A stretch of 64,000 nucleotides of DNA from Aquabacterium sp. OR-4 (GCF_025290835.2 NZ_JAOCQD020000001.1:992001-1056000); one strand, 5' to 3'; positions 1-7,877 are shown, counted from the first letter of the stretch. Program-made: numbers and translations. The notes: generated by a model not told the origin, from the sequence alone.

Positions 1-239
1 GGGATCAGCTTGCCCACCGGGCTGAGGGTGTCGACGTACTCGACGATCACGCGCGAGTCGAACACCGCCTCGCCGCCTTCCATGATCAGGCAGGGCACCT
101 TGCCGAGCGGGTTGGACGCCAGGATCGCCTCCTGCCCCCACACGTCTTCCAGCACCAGCTGGTAGTCGAGCTTCTTCTCGGCCATCACGATGCGGACCTT
201 GCGGACGTAGGGGCTGGTGAGTGATCCGATGAGTTTCAT
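1..239 (-). CDS. Glutathione S-transferase family protein (partial, N-terminal part)
   Basis: Only the first 79 residues are in the window; the gene continues past base 1, and the family is usually 200-230 residues. The visible part is the thioredoxin-like N-terminal glutathione-binding domain. It begins MKLIGSLTSPYVRKVRI, has the cis-proline loop NPLGKVPCL, and then FDSRVIVEY, the segment that normally holds the glutamyl end of glutathione. The Ser-Pro-Tyr near residue 9 occupies the usual catalytic position. The protein should be cytoplasmic and either conjugate glutathione to electrophiles or act as a peroxidase; the substrate cannot be read from this part. The ATG at 239 is the only sensible start. 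On the minus strand TAGAAT (282-287) could be a -10 element, but no convincing -35 precedes it. Confidence 0.85.
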   Translation of the reverse strand, partial: MKLIGSLTSPYVRKVRIVMAEKKLDYQLVLEDVWGQEAILASNPLGKVPCLIMEGGEAVFDSRVIVEYVDTLSPVGKLI

Positions 240-353
240 GTGCTGTTCTGGTTCTGGGCCTGGGGCTTCCCTGTTCGATTCATTCTAGCCAAGGGCCCCT
301 GCCGGCCACGGGGGCGGGCCATCGGTTCGGGCGGGGTGCGCGCAGTGGCTGAC

Positions 354-1664
354 TCAGTGCGGCAGCGTCCAGTCGAGCCGGTCCGGCCGGCCCGGCAGGT
401 CGAGCGTGGCGGTGGCGGCCGGCGTGCGCGCCAGCACCCGGCCGCGCCGCACCACGGCCAGCCGCGTGGCGCGCAGGCGGATGGCCTCGACCGGCGAGCG
501 CGCCTGCAGCAGCACGAAGCTGGCCTCGCAGCCCACCGCCAGGCCGTAGCCGGGCAGGCCCAGGATGCGGGCCGGATTCACGGTCACGGCGTCGAAGCAG
601 GCGCGCATCGCGTCCTGGCTGGTCATCTGCGCCACATGCAGGCCCATGGCCGCCACCTCGAGCATGTCGCCCGAGCCCAGGCTGTACCAGGGGTCCATCA
701 CGCAGTCGTGGCCGAAGGCCACGTTCACGCCGGCGGCCATCAGCTCGGGCACGCGGGTCATGCCGCGGCGCTTGGGGTAGCTGTCGTGCCGGCCCTGCAG
801 CGTGATGTTGATCAGCGGGTTGGCCACGGCCTGCACGCCGGCCTCGGCGATCAGCGGCAGCAGCTTGCTGACGTAGTAGTTGTCCATCGAGTGCATCGAG
901 GTGAGGTGCGAACCGGTGACGCGGCCCTGCAGGCCCAGGCGCTGGGTGTGCCAGGCCAGGGTCTCGATGTGGCGGCTCAGGGGGTCGTCGCTCTCGTCGC
1001 AGTGCATGTCGACGCGCAGGCCGCGCGCGGCGGCCAGCTCGCACAGCAGCTTCACGCTCTCGGCGCCTTGTTCGGCCGTGCGCTCGAAGTGCGGGATGCC
1101 GCCGACCACCTCGACGCCCAGGTCGAGCGCGCGCTTCAGGTTGGCCAGGGCCGTGGCGCTGCGCAGCACGCCGTCCTGCGGAAAGGCCACCAGCTGCAGG
1201 TCGAGGTAGGGCGCGACGCGGCGCTTGACCTCCAGCAGCGCCTGCACGGCCAGCAGGCGGTCGTCGCAGACGTCGACATGGCTGCGGATGGCCAGCAGGC
1301 CGCGGGCCACGGCCCAGTCGCAATAGGCCATGGCGCGTTCGATCAGCGCCTCGGCCGTGAGCAGCGGCTTGAGCTCGCCCCACAGCGCAATGCCCTCCAG
1401 CAGCGTGCCGCTGCGGTTGATGCGCGGCAGGCCGTGGCTGAGCGTGGCGTCCATGTGGAAATGCGCGTCGACGAAGGGCGGGCTCAGCAGCCAGCCTTGC
1501 GCGTCGAGCAGCGTGGTGCCGGCCGGGGGCGTCAGCACCGGGTCGGTCGACTCGCGGATCTCGGCGATGCGGCCGTCGATGGCCAGCAGGTCGACGCCGC
1601 TGCGGCCATCGGGCAAGGTGGCCTGGCGGATCAGCAGCGGCGGCAGGGTCGGCATGGTCGGCAT
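354..1664 (-). CDS. codA: Cytosine deaminase (amidohydrolase superfamily)
   Basis: 436-residue cytoplasmic metal-dependent deaminase that should convert cytosine to uracil and ammonia for pyrimidine salvage. It resembles E. coli CodA along its whole length. The first metal motif is FVDAHFHMD (His68 and His70). Later come VDMHCDESDD, the GSHLTSMHS segment with another metal His, and FGHDCVMDPWYSLG with the metal/catalytic Asp. PLINITLQGR and YPKRRGMTRV also match CodA. The ATG at 1664 was chosen because AGGAG lies about 9 bases before it; an ATG at 1655 is possible. It is divergent from the dioxygenase gene with only about 60 bases between starts. No cytosine permease (codB) is adjacent. Related family members deaminate isoguanine or creatinine, but the CodA match makes cytosine most likely. 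Confidence 0.88.
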   Translation of the reverse strand: MPTMPTLPPLLIRQATLPDGRSGVDLLAIDGRIAEIRESTDPVLTPPAGTTLLDAQGWLLSPPFVDAHFHMDATLSHGLPRINRSGTLLEGIALWGELKPLLTAEALIERAMAYCDWAVARGLLAIRSHVDVCDDRLLAVQALLEVKRRVAPYLDLQLVAFPQDGVLRSATALANLKRALDLGVEVVGGIPHFERTAEQGAESVKLLCELAAARGLRVDMHCDESDDPLSRHIETLAWHTQRLGLQGRVTGSHLTSMHSMDNYYVSKLLPLIAEAGVQAVANPLINITLQGRHDSYPKRRGMTRVPELMAAGVNVAFGHDCVMDPWYSLGSGDMLEVAAMGLHVAQMTSQDAMRACFDAVTVNPARILGLPGYGLAVGCEASFVLLQARSPVEAIRLRATRLAVVRRGRVLARTPAATATLDLPGRPDRLDWTLPH

Positions 1665-1724
1665 GGATGGGGCTCCTGCGGTGCGGGCATGGCTGGCAAG
1701 GGTATGCGATGGCATCATCAAGCG

Positions 1725-2588
1725 ATGCTCACCCCTGCCCAGCAAGACCAGTACCAGACCCAGGGTTTCATCGTGCTGCCCGGCTTCAAGCGTGCCGATG
1801 AGGTGGCGGCGCTGCGCGCACGCGCGCTGGCCATCGTTGACGCCTTCGATGCCGGGCGTCACCACAGCGTGTTCAGCACACAAGACCAGGCGCGGCGCAG
1901 CAGCGACGAGGTGTTCATGGCCTCGGCCGAAGGCATCGAGTGCTTCTTCGAGGAAGAGGCCTTCGATGCGCAAGGCCGGCTGCGGCAGCACCAGCGCCTG
2001 TCGATCAACAAGATCGGCCATGCCATGCACGACCTCGACCCGGTGTTCGAGGCCTTCTCGCACGGCCCCGCGCTGGCCGAGCTGGCCACCGATCTGGGCC
2101 TGCAGCAAGTGCAGCTGTGGCAGTCGATGTACATCTTCAAGCAGCCGGCCATCGGCGGCGAGGTCAAGTGGCACCAGGACGCGAGCTTTCTCGACACCAC
2201 GCCCACCAGCGTGACCGGCTTCTGGTTCGCCCTGGAAGACGCCACGCGCGACAACGGCTGCCTGTGGGTGCAGCCCGGCGGCCACCGCAGCCCGCTGCGC
2301 GAGCGCTTCGAGCGCGTGCCCGAGGCCCAGGGCGGCGGCACGCGCATGCTGGCGCTGGACACCACGCCCTGGCCCGACGCCCGCGCGCCAGGCACCGATG
2401 CCGTGCCGGTGGAGGTGGCGGCCGGGGCGCTGGTGGCCTTCCACGGCCTGCTGCCGCACTGGAGCGCACCCAACCGCTCGGCGCAGTCGCGCCACGCGTA
2501 CACGCTGCATGCCACCGACGGGCGCGCGCACTATGCGGCGCACAACTGGCTGCAGCGCGGGCGTCTGCCCCTGCGCGGCTTTGACTGA
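1725..2588 (+). CDS. Phytanoyl-CoA dioxygenase (PhyH) family protein
   Basis: 287-residue non-heme Fe(II)/2-oxoglutarate-dependent oxygenase of the PhyH family. The facial triad is visible as His150-x-Asp152 in KWHQDASF and His245 in GLLPHWS. Arg256 in SAQSRHAYTLH fits the 2-oxoglutarate carboxylate ligand. The residues LWQSMYIFKQP just before the triad are also typical. The family hydroxylates an aliphatic carbon next to a CoA thioester, acid or amine; the substrate here is unknown, and the protein is close to the many bacterial members involved in small-molecule catabolism. The ATG at 1725 is preferred because the family homology begins at once; in-frame ATG codons at 1689 and 1704 would add a short tail. 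It converges on the CoA-transferase gene with 9 bases between stops. Confidence 0.82.
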   Translation: MLTPAQQDQYQTQGFIVLPGFKRADEVAALRARALAIVDAFDAGRHHSVFSTQDQARRSSDEVFMASAEGIECFFEEEAFDAQGRLRQHQRLSINKIGHAMHDLDPVFEAFSHGPALAELATDLGLQQVQLWQSMYIFKQPAIGGEVKWHQDASFLDTTPTSVTGFWFALEDATRDNGCLWVQPGGHRSPLRERFERVPEAQGGGTRMLALDTTPWPDARAPGTDAVPVEVAAGALVAFHGLLPHWSAPNRSAQSRHAYTLHATDGRAHYAAHNWLQRGRLPLRGFD

Positions 2589-2597
2589 GGTCGGGCG

Positions 2598-4091
2598 TCA
2601 GTCCTGCAGCCACTGCGCCGGGTGCGAGCCCGGCGGCATCGAGGGCAGGGTGTAGGCCGGCGGCGTGAGCGACAGCATCGCGCCGTGGCGCAGGCCCTGC
2701 AGCCGGCCAAAGCCGCTGGCCTGCGGCGCATCGAGATAGGGCGTCACCTCGGGCGCCACAGCCTGCAGCCCGCCCGGCACCCGGCCCAGGCCGCGCAGCC
2801 AGCGGGCCACGCCGGCCAGGCTCACGTCCACCTGCCAGCTGCCGCCTTCGCGTGCCTGGCGCCACAGCGCGGCCTGGGCGCCAAAGGCCAGCAGGTAGCC
2901 GGCGGCGTAGTCCAGGATCTGCAGGGGCATGGCCTTGGGTTGGTCCGAACCTGCGGCCTCGGCCTCGGCCCAGTTGAAGCCGGTGGCCGTCTGCACCAGT
3001 GAATCAAAGCCGCGGCGCCGCGCCCAGGGGCTGTCGCTGCGGCCGTCGTTGCTGCCGTAGGCCGACAGCGACACGCACACGATGCCCGGGCGCAGCCGCG
3101 CCAGATCGCGCGGCGCAAAGCCCCGCGCCGCCAGCCCGCCGGGCCGGTAACCCTGCAGGAACACATGCGCCTCACCCAGCAGCGCGGTCAGCCTGGCGCC
3201 GCCGTCGGCGGTGGCCAGGTCGACATGGGCCGAGCGCTTGCCGCGGCTGGTGTCGGCAAGGGCCTCGATGTTGGGCAGCCGGGGCGAGTTGACCAGCAGC
3301 ACATCGGCGCCATGCGCGGCCAGCGTGCGACCGGCCACCGGCCCGGCCAGGATGCGGGTGAGCTCGAGCACGCGCAGGCCGGCCAGCGGGCGCCCAGCAG
3401 GGTGCAGGGCGGGCCAGGCGATGGCGGCGGCGGGCGGCGCACCCTCGATCGGCGCGATGCGCAGCACGGGTGTGCCGGCCAGCGCCTGGCCTTGCGGGTG
3501 GGCATCCCAGTCGCTGAAGCGGCGTGCGGCGGCCACCACCAGGCCGGCCTCGGCCGCGGCGCTCTCGAAATGCTCGGCGCGCCAGTGGCGCAGCGCCTGG
3601 CTGACCTGCGCGCGCTCGGTGTCGGGGCCCGGGGGCAGGCCCAGCAGGCGCAGTGCGCCATCGCGGTGGTGGGCAAAGTTGGCGTGGATGCGCACCCAGC
3701 CGGGCGTGCCCACGGCCTCGCCGCAGCGGTACAGGCCCGAGAGCTTGTCCCAGATCGAGGGCACCACGCCATCCAGCGTGAACCAGGCCGTGCTGTCCAG
3801 CGTGGCATGGGTGGCGTCCACCGTCACCTGCTGGCGCGGGCCACCCGCAGCCTGGCGCAGGTGCCACAGCTCGGCCGCCGCCAGGGCCGCGGCGGCCAGG
3901 CTCGACTGCGCGGCCGTGGTCACCGCAAACGACGATGGCAGCACCGCCGCGCCCTGGCCCGGCAGCGCCACCTGGGCCAGCGCCTCGGGCGGCAGACCGC
4001 CCAGTTGCCACAGCCCGGCCAGGGCCGCGGCGGCAGAGACGGGGGTGTTGGCGGGCGTGTCGGCGGGCGGGTCGGCGGGCGTGCTGGTCAT
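2598..4091 (-). CDS. CaiB/BaiF-type (family III) CoA-transferase with duplicated N-terminal part
   Basis: 497-residue cytoplasmic enzyme of the type III CoA-transferase family, which moves CoA between carboxylic acids through an aspartyl-CoA intermediate. The family domain starts near residue 215 (LAGLRVLELTRILAGP). It contains QGYRPGGLAARGF, VCVSLSAYG and the catalytic aspartate region LQILDYAAGYLLAFG. Ordinary members are about 400 residues; here about 200 extra residues precede the domain. They include a second copy of the core strand-helix segment (RQQVTVDATHATL compared with WQVDVSLAGVARW) in which the catalytic Asp is absent. The ATG at 4091 fits a candidate promoter at 4134-4163; an in-frame ATG at 4163 would overlap that promoter. 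It is divergent from an HTH-citrate synthase, which may be its regulator or pathway partner. Substrate unknown. Confidence 0.8.
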   Translation of the reverse strand: MTSTPADPPADTPANTPVSAAAALAGLWQLGGLPPEALAQVALPGQGAAVLPSSFAVTTAAQSSLAAAALAAAELWHLRQAAGGPRQQVTVDATHATLDSTAWFTLDGVVPSIWDKLSGLYRCGEAVGTPGWVRIHANFAHHRDGALRLLGLPPGPDTERAQVSQALRHWRAEHFESAAAEAGLVVAAARRFSDWDAHPQGQALAGTPVLRIAPIEGAPPAAAIAWPALHPAGRPLAGLRVLELTRILAGPVAGRTLAAHGADVLLVNSPRLPNIEALADTSRGKRSAHVDLATADGGARLTALLGEAHVFLQGYRPGGLAARGFAPRDLARLRPGIVCVSLSAYGSNDGRSDSPWARRRGFDSLVQTATGFNWAEAEAAGSDQPKAMPLQILDYAAGYLLAFGAQAALWRQAREGGSWQVDVSLAGVARWLRGLGRVPGGLQAVAPEVTPYLDAPQASGFGRLQGLRHGAMLSLTPPAYTLPSMPPGSHPAQWLQD

Positions 4092-4133
4092 GGTGGTGGC
4101 GGCGTGCCTGGCTGTGCCCTGGGGCGTGCGCGC

Positions 4134-4163
4134 ATTGGATGTCGCGCGCAGCGCCAGCGTCAA
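4134..4163 (-). promoter_or_regulatory. Candidate sigma-70 promoter of the CoA-transferase gene
   Basis: Read on the minus strand, TTGACG (4163-4158) and TCCAAT (4139-4134) are separated by 18 bases. That is five of six matches to the -35 consensus and four of six to the -10. Transcription would start near 4127, giving a leader of about 36 bases before the ATG at 4091. The 19-bp palindrome at 4165-4183 begins one base upstream of the -35, where a regulator could contact RNA polymerase or block it. Confidence 0.4.
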
Positions 4164-4164
4164 T

Positions 4165-4183
4165 CTTGATCGGGCCGATCAAG
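4165..4183. promoter_or_regulatory. 19-bp perfect palindrome, candidate operator
   Basis: The arms CTTGATCGG and CCGATCAAG flank one central base. The site lies in the 251-base gap between the divergent CoA-transferase and HTH-citrate synthase genes, directly next to a candidate -35. Perfect symmetry over nine bases per arm fits a dimeric DNA-binding protein. The obvious candidate is the neighbouring citrate synthase-like protein, because citrate synthases are dimers and this one carries an HTH domain. That assignment is inference. Confidence 0.5.
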
Positions 4184-4342
4184 CTGCCGATCCAGCTGGC
4201 GATCCGGGGGCCGGGGCCCTGGCGGCCTGGGCCGCCGGCGCGGCCTCTGGCGATCAGGCCAGGTGGGCGACCATCGCCGCGCCACGCCTGGCCAGGCCAG
4301 GCCAGGCACTCGCCCCGCCAGGCGCGGCCCGAGAATGCCCCC

Positions 4343-5710
4343 ATGAGCCCTGCCGACCGCTGGATGAGCGCCGACGAGGCGGCGCGCCACCTGGGCGTGA
4401 GCCGCGCCACGCTGTATGCCTATGTCAGCCGCGGCCTGCTGCAGCGCGAGGCGCTGCCCGGCGCGGGCGCGCGCCGCAGCCGCTACCCGGCCGATGCGGT
4501 GCTGCGCCTGGCCAACCAGCGCCGCGCTGCCCGCAACCCGCGCCAGGCCGCGCAGGCCACGCTGGACTGGGGCCTGCCGGTGCTGCCCTCGGCGCTCACC
4601 CTGATCGAATCGGGCCGGCTGCACTACCGCGGCATGGACGCCGAGGCCCTGGCCGAACAGGCCACGCTGGAAGACGTGGCCGCGCGGCTGTGGCAGCTGG
4701 ATGCGGCGGTGCTGGCCCGGGCCGCGATGGCCCCTGCCGTGCTGGCGGCCGAGCCTGCCGCCGCGCTGCTGGCACCCTGGCGCCGCGTGGCCACGCCCGG
4801 CCCCGCGCGCTGCCTGGCCACGCTGCAGGCGCTGCGCGCGGGGCAGGCGCTGGCGCAGGCCTCAGCGCCGCCGGCGGCCCGTGCGGCATGGGCCGGTGCC
4901 GCGCCGCTGGCCGCGGCCACCCCGCCCGAGCCGCTGGCCATCGAAGCCCTGGCCCTGCTGGCCACGGTGCGCGCGGCCTGCACCCAGCAGGCGGTGCCCG
5001 CGCGCCTGCGCGCCGCGCCGCTGCACCGCCGCCTGCAGGCCGCGTGGCGGCTGGACGCGGGCCAGGCCGATCTGCTGCGGCGCGCCCTGCTGCTGTGTGC
5101 CGACCATGAGCTCAATGCCTCGAGCTTCACCGCACGCTGCGTGGCGGCCACCGGGGCCGATCTGGGGGCCTGCGTGCTGGCCGGGCTGGGCGCCTTGTCG
5201 GGCCCGCGCCATGGCGGCGTGACGACGCGGCTGGAAGCGCGCTGGCCCGGGTGGATGGCCGCCGCCGGCGACGCCCGCCGCCTGCGCCGCCTGGTGGCCA
5301 CGCTGGCGGCACCGCCCGAGGCCGGCCCGGGCCGCGGCGGCGCGTTCACCGTGGGCTTCGGCCATCCGCTGTACCCGCAGGGCGATCCGCGGGCGCGGCA
5401 TCTGCTGGCGCGCCTGCCGCCCGATGCCCGGGTGGCGCGCCTGCTGCGCGAGGTGCAGGCACAGACCGGCTGGGCACCCACCATCGACTTCGCACTGGTG
5501 GCGCTGCGCCATGCGCTGGGCCTGCCCGAGGGCGCCGCCTTTGCACTGTTTGCCATCGGCCGCACGGTGGGCTGGATCGCGCATGCGCTGGAGCAGCGCG
5601 CGCAGGGCAGCCTGATCCGGCCACGCGCGGCCTATGTGGGCGAGCCACCGGCCGGCCTGGCCGGCCCGGCCGCAGGGGCGCCGGCAGGGCGCGTGGTGCG
5701 CCGGCGCTGA
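4343..5710 (+). CDS. Citrate synthase family protein with N-terminal helix-turn-helix domain
   Basis: 455 residues. Residues about 8-50 form an excisionase/MerR-type helix-turn-helix (SADEAARHLGVSRATLYAY followed by RYPADAVLRL). Residues about 75-440 are a citrate synthase fold. Key positions are kept: DHELNASSF (His255, oxaloacetate-binding position), GPRHGG (His290), GFGHPLY (His341) and TIDFALVAL (Asp382), which line up with the catalytic His-His-Asp triad. It may therefore still bind or make a citrate-like product while binding DNA. Such fusions occur in Burkholderiales and Rhizobiales genomes, and I know of no established function. The ATG at 4343 directly precedes the HTH. It is divergent from a type III CoA-transferase, with a 19-bp palindrome between them. 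It could be a true enzyme, an acyl-CoA-sensing regulator, or both. Confidence 0.85.
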   Translation: MSPADRWMSADEAARHLGVSRATLYAYVSRGLLQREALPGAGARRSRYPADAVLRLANQRRAARNPRQAAQATLDWGLPVLPSALTLIESGRLHYRGMDAEALAEQATLEDVAARLWQLDAAVLARAAMAPAVLAAEPAAALLAPWRRVATPGPARCLATLQALRAGQALAQASAPPAARAAWAGAAPLAAATPPEPLAIEALALLATVRAACTQQAVPARLRAAPLHRRLQAAWRLDAGQADLLRRALLLCADHELNASSFTARCVAATGADLGACVLAGLGALSGPRHGGVTTRLEARWPGWMAAAGDARRLRRLVATLAAPPEAGPGRGGAFTVGFGHPLYPQGDPRARHLLARLPPDARVARLLREVQAQTGWAPTIDFALVALRHALGLPEGAAFALFAIGRTVGWIAHALEQRAQGSLIRPRAAYVGEPPAGLAGPAAGAPAGRVVRRR

Positions 5711-5740
5711 GCGTGCGTTGAGCGTGCGGTGAACGTGCCC
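5708..5740. repeat. 11-bp tandem repeat, three imperfect copies
   Basis: Three 11-base units (TGAGCGTGCGT, TGAGCGTGCGG and TGAACGTGCCC) begin with the stop codon of the HTH-citrate synthase gene. Because 11 is not a multiple of three, the three TGA triplets fall in all three forward frames. The array lies in the short gap before the convergent RlmN-like gene. Its function, if any, is unknown. Confidence 0.6.
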
Positions 5741-5785
5741 CCCCCGCGCGGCATGGGCCTGCGCAGCCGGGCCCTTCACCGCGGG

Positions 5786-6877
5786 TCAGGCGGCGGGCGC
5801 GATGCCGATCACGCGCCGGGCGCTGCCCGCCTGGCCCCGCGCCGGCCGCTCGGCACGGGCGCGCAGCTGGCCGCAGCCGGCGTCCACGTCCTGCCCGGCC
5901 GAGCGGCGCAGGCGGGTGAGCACGCCGCGGCGGTTGAGCCAGCGGGCCATCTCGGCGGCGCGCTCCCAGCTGGGGCGGCGGTAGCCCGTGCCTTCCACGC
6001 TGTTGAACGGAATCAGGTTCATCATCGCGCGCTTGCCGGCCAGCAGCCTGGCAATGCCTTCGAGCTCGTCGTCGCCGTCGTTCACGCCTTCCAGCAGCGT
6101 CCATTGAAACTGGATCGGGTAGCCGGTGGCCTGGGCATAGGTTTCGCCCAGGGCCACCAGCTCGGCCGGCGTGAGGGCCGGCGCGCGCGGCAGCAGCTCG
6201 GCGCGCAGGGCCGGCTTGGTGGTGTGCAGCGACAGCGCCAGCGCCGGCTTCACCCGGCCCGCCTGCGGGCCCAGCAGGCGCTCGAACACCCGCGCATCGC
6301 CCACGGTGGAGAACACCAGCTCCTTGTGGCCGATGTTGCCGGCCGTGCCCAGCAGCTCGATGGCGTCCAGCACCTCGTCGAGGTTGTGCGCCGGCTCGCC
6401 CATGCCCATGAACACCACCCGGCGCACGCCGTGCCGCAGCGCGGGCCGCTGCTGCCGCGCCAACACCACCTGGGCCACGATCTCGGCGCTGCCCAGCTGG
6501 CGCACCAGGCCGCCCTGGCCGGTCATGCAGAAGCGGCAGCCCACCGCGCAGCCCACCTGGGTGGACACGCACACGCCACCGCCCTTGGCGCCCACCGGCA
6601 GCAGCACGCTCTCCACCATCTGGCCATCGTGCAGGGCCACCAGCAGGCGGGCCGAGCCATCGTCGCCCGGGTGGCTGGTGTGCAGCCGGGCCAGGCCGGC
6701 CAGCGCCGCGCGCAGGCCGGGCAGGGCCTCGAGCAAGGCCTTGGGGTAGAAGTGCTCGGGAGCGTGGGCGCCGCGATCAAGGCTGGCCGCCTGGGCCCAG
6801 TGGCGCAAGACGCGCTGCTGGTGGGCCGGGCCGGCGCCCAGCGTGCGCAGTTGGTCGAGGAGGTCGGCGATGCGCAT
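5786..6877 (-). CDS. RlmN-like radical SAM RNA methyltransferase (second-type paralogue)
   Basis: 363-residue radical S-adenosylmethionine enzyme of the RlmN/Cfr family, whose members methylate adenosine C2 (RlmN) or C8 (Cfr) in 23S rRNA and, for RlmN, some tRNAs. The [4Fe-4S] motif is CAVGCRFC. FMGMGEPAHNLDEVL is the typical SAM-binding GEP region. The second conserved cysteine that carries the methyl group is in QDVDAGCGQL. The start at 6877 (MRIADLLDQL) lies just before the helical N-terminal domain. Canonical rlmN in this bacterial group normally sits between ndk and rodZ/ispG genes. This copy is elsewhere and divergent, so it is probably an extra paralogue whose target may differ. It follows the gp19-like gene on the same strand after 100 bases. 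Confidence 0.82.
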   Translation of the reverse strand: MRIADLLDQLRTLGAGPAHQQRVLRHWAQAASLDRGAHAPEHFYPKALLEALPGLRAALAGLARLHTSHPGDDGSARLLVALHDGQMVESVLLPVGAKGGGVCVSTQVGCAVGCRFCMTGQGGLVRQLGSAEIVAQVVLARQQRPALRHGVRRVVFMGMGEPAHNLDEVLDAIELLGTAGNIGHKELVFSTVGDARVFERLLGPQAGRVKPALALSLHTTKPALRAELLPRAPALTPAELVALGETYAQATGYPIQFQWTLLEGVNDGDDELEGIARLLAGKRAMMNLIPFNSVEGTGYRRPSWERAAEMARWLNRRGVLTRLRRSAGQDVDAGCGQLRARAERPARGQAGSARRVIGIAPAA

Positions 6878-6977
6878 GGCGGCAGGCGGTGGTCGGCCCC
6901 CATTGTCGGCGATGGGCCCGGCGGCACGGCGCCGCCGGGCCGCCATGTGCCCGCGCAGCGGGTTCAATCACAGCTTG

Positions 6978-7877
6978 TCAGCTGGCCATCGCCATCGCGA
7001 ACTGCCCCACGCCGAAGCGCAGCGAGACGGTGGGCAGCGCGTCGCTGGCCTGGCCCAGCGGCGCTTCGGCGTAGTCCAGCAGGCTGCAGCCGTGCAGCGT
7101 GATCGTGCCCAGCACCTTCTTCATCGCCGGGTCGAGCAGCTCGACGGCCAGCGTGAGGTAGTCGCTGTCGGCGATCAGGCCATCGGCGATGACCTTGCCC
7201 ACCCAGGCCAGCAGCTCGTCGCGCGCGCTGGCCAGGAAGTCGAGCTGCACCTCGCCCAGATCAATGCTGTAGCGATGGCGTGCCGGCAGCCGGGCAACGC
7301 CGTAGGCCTCTTCGGCCAGCGTGGCGGTCACGGTGGGCAGGGCCACGCGCAGCACATGGCGGCTGTCGAAGGGCAGGCCGCCCACGCGGAAGTTGGCGAG
7401 CATCGGGCCCTTGCGGGAGCCGGCCACCGCGCCGGGCGGGCTGCTGCCCTCGGCCTTGGGGTAGGCCACGGTGCCCGGCTGCCAGCGCAGGCCGATGCTG
7501 AAGGGCAGCTTGCTGGCGGCGTCCAGCGTGGGCAGCTGCAGTGCGGTGATCAGGCCCTCGCTCCAGGCGATGCGGCGGGCCACGCGGCCGCGCGCATCCA
7601 GCACCAGGGCCGCGCCGGCCACCGGCTCGGGCCGTGCCTCGGGCAGCGACAGCGCCCAGTCCAGCAGGGCGCCCTGGCCGCCCAGCGTGAACTCGGCCGC
7701 CATCTCGGTGATCGCCACCTGGGCCGCCAGGCGCGCCGCGGCACCGGGGCCGGCCGGCACCACCACCGGGCTGAGCTGGTAGCCCGGCGGCTGCAGGCTG
7801 CGCAGCCAGCCGGCGAACTGGCCGTTGAGCTCGAGGGCGGTCGTGCCCTGGAGGGCCGAGGGGCGGACAGTGGCCAT
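6978..7877 (-). CDS. T4 gp19/tail-tube-like protein with internal duplication
   Basis: 299 residues, no signal peptide or membrane segment. The segment at residues 221-288 (ELLAWVGKVI, LTLAVELLDP, VLGTITLHGCSLLDY, SDALPTVSLRF) resembles the core of the phage-tail T4 gp19-like family. Residues 70-132 repeat the same pattern (ALLDWALSLPE, GAALVLDARGRV, AWSEGLITALQLP, ASKLPFSIGLRW), so the protein seems to be two copies of one beta-barrel domain. Phage tail tube proteins and the tubes of contractile injection systems use this fold, but no other phage or injection-system gene is near. The ATG at 7877 has AAGGAG 9 bases upstream. The gene sits 69 bases after hoxW on the same strand. The family assignment is moderate; the biological role is unknown. 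Confidence 0.5.
   Translation of the reverse strand: MATVRPSALQGTTALELNGQFAGWLRSLQPPGYQLSPVVVPAGPGAAARLAAQVAITEMAAEFTLGGQGALLDWALSLPEARPEPVAGAALVLDARGRVARRIAWSEGLITALQLPTLDAASKLPFSIGLRWQPGTVAYPKAEGSSPPGAVAGSRKGPMLANFRVGGLPFDSRHVLRVALPTVTATLAEEAYGVARLPARHRYSIDLGEVQLDFLASARDELLAWVGKVIADGLIADSDYLTLAVELLDPAMKKVLGTITLHGCSLLDYAEAPLGQASDALPTVSLRFGVGQFAMAMAS

Noticed and set aside
240..1724. Long open frame on the plus strand through codA, in frame with the PhyH gene
   Set aside because: It is the antisense of codA in very G+C-rich DNA, is Ala/Arg/His-rich, and matches no family; the real PhyH start is at 1725.
6978..7877. Prophage remnant or contractile injection system around the gp19-like gene
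   Set aside because: Only one tail-like gene is present; the neighbours are hydrogenase and RNA-modification genes with normal composition.
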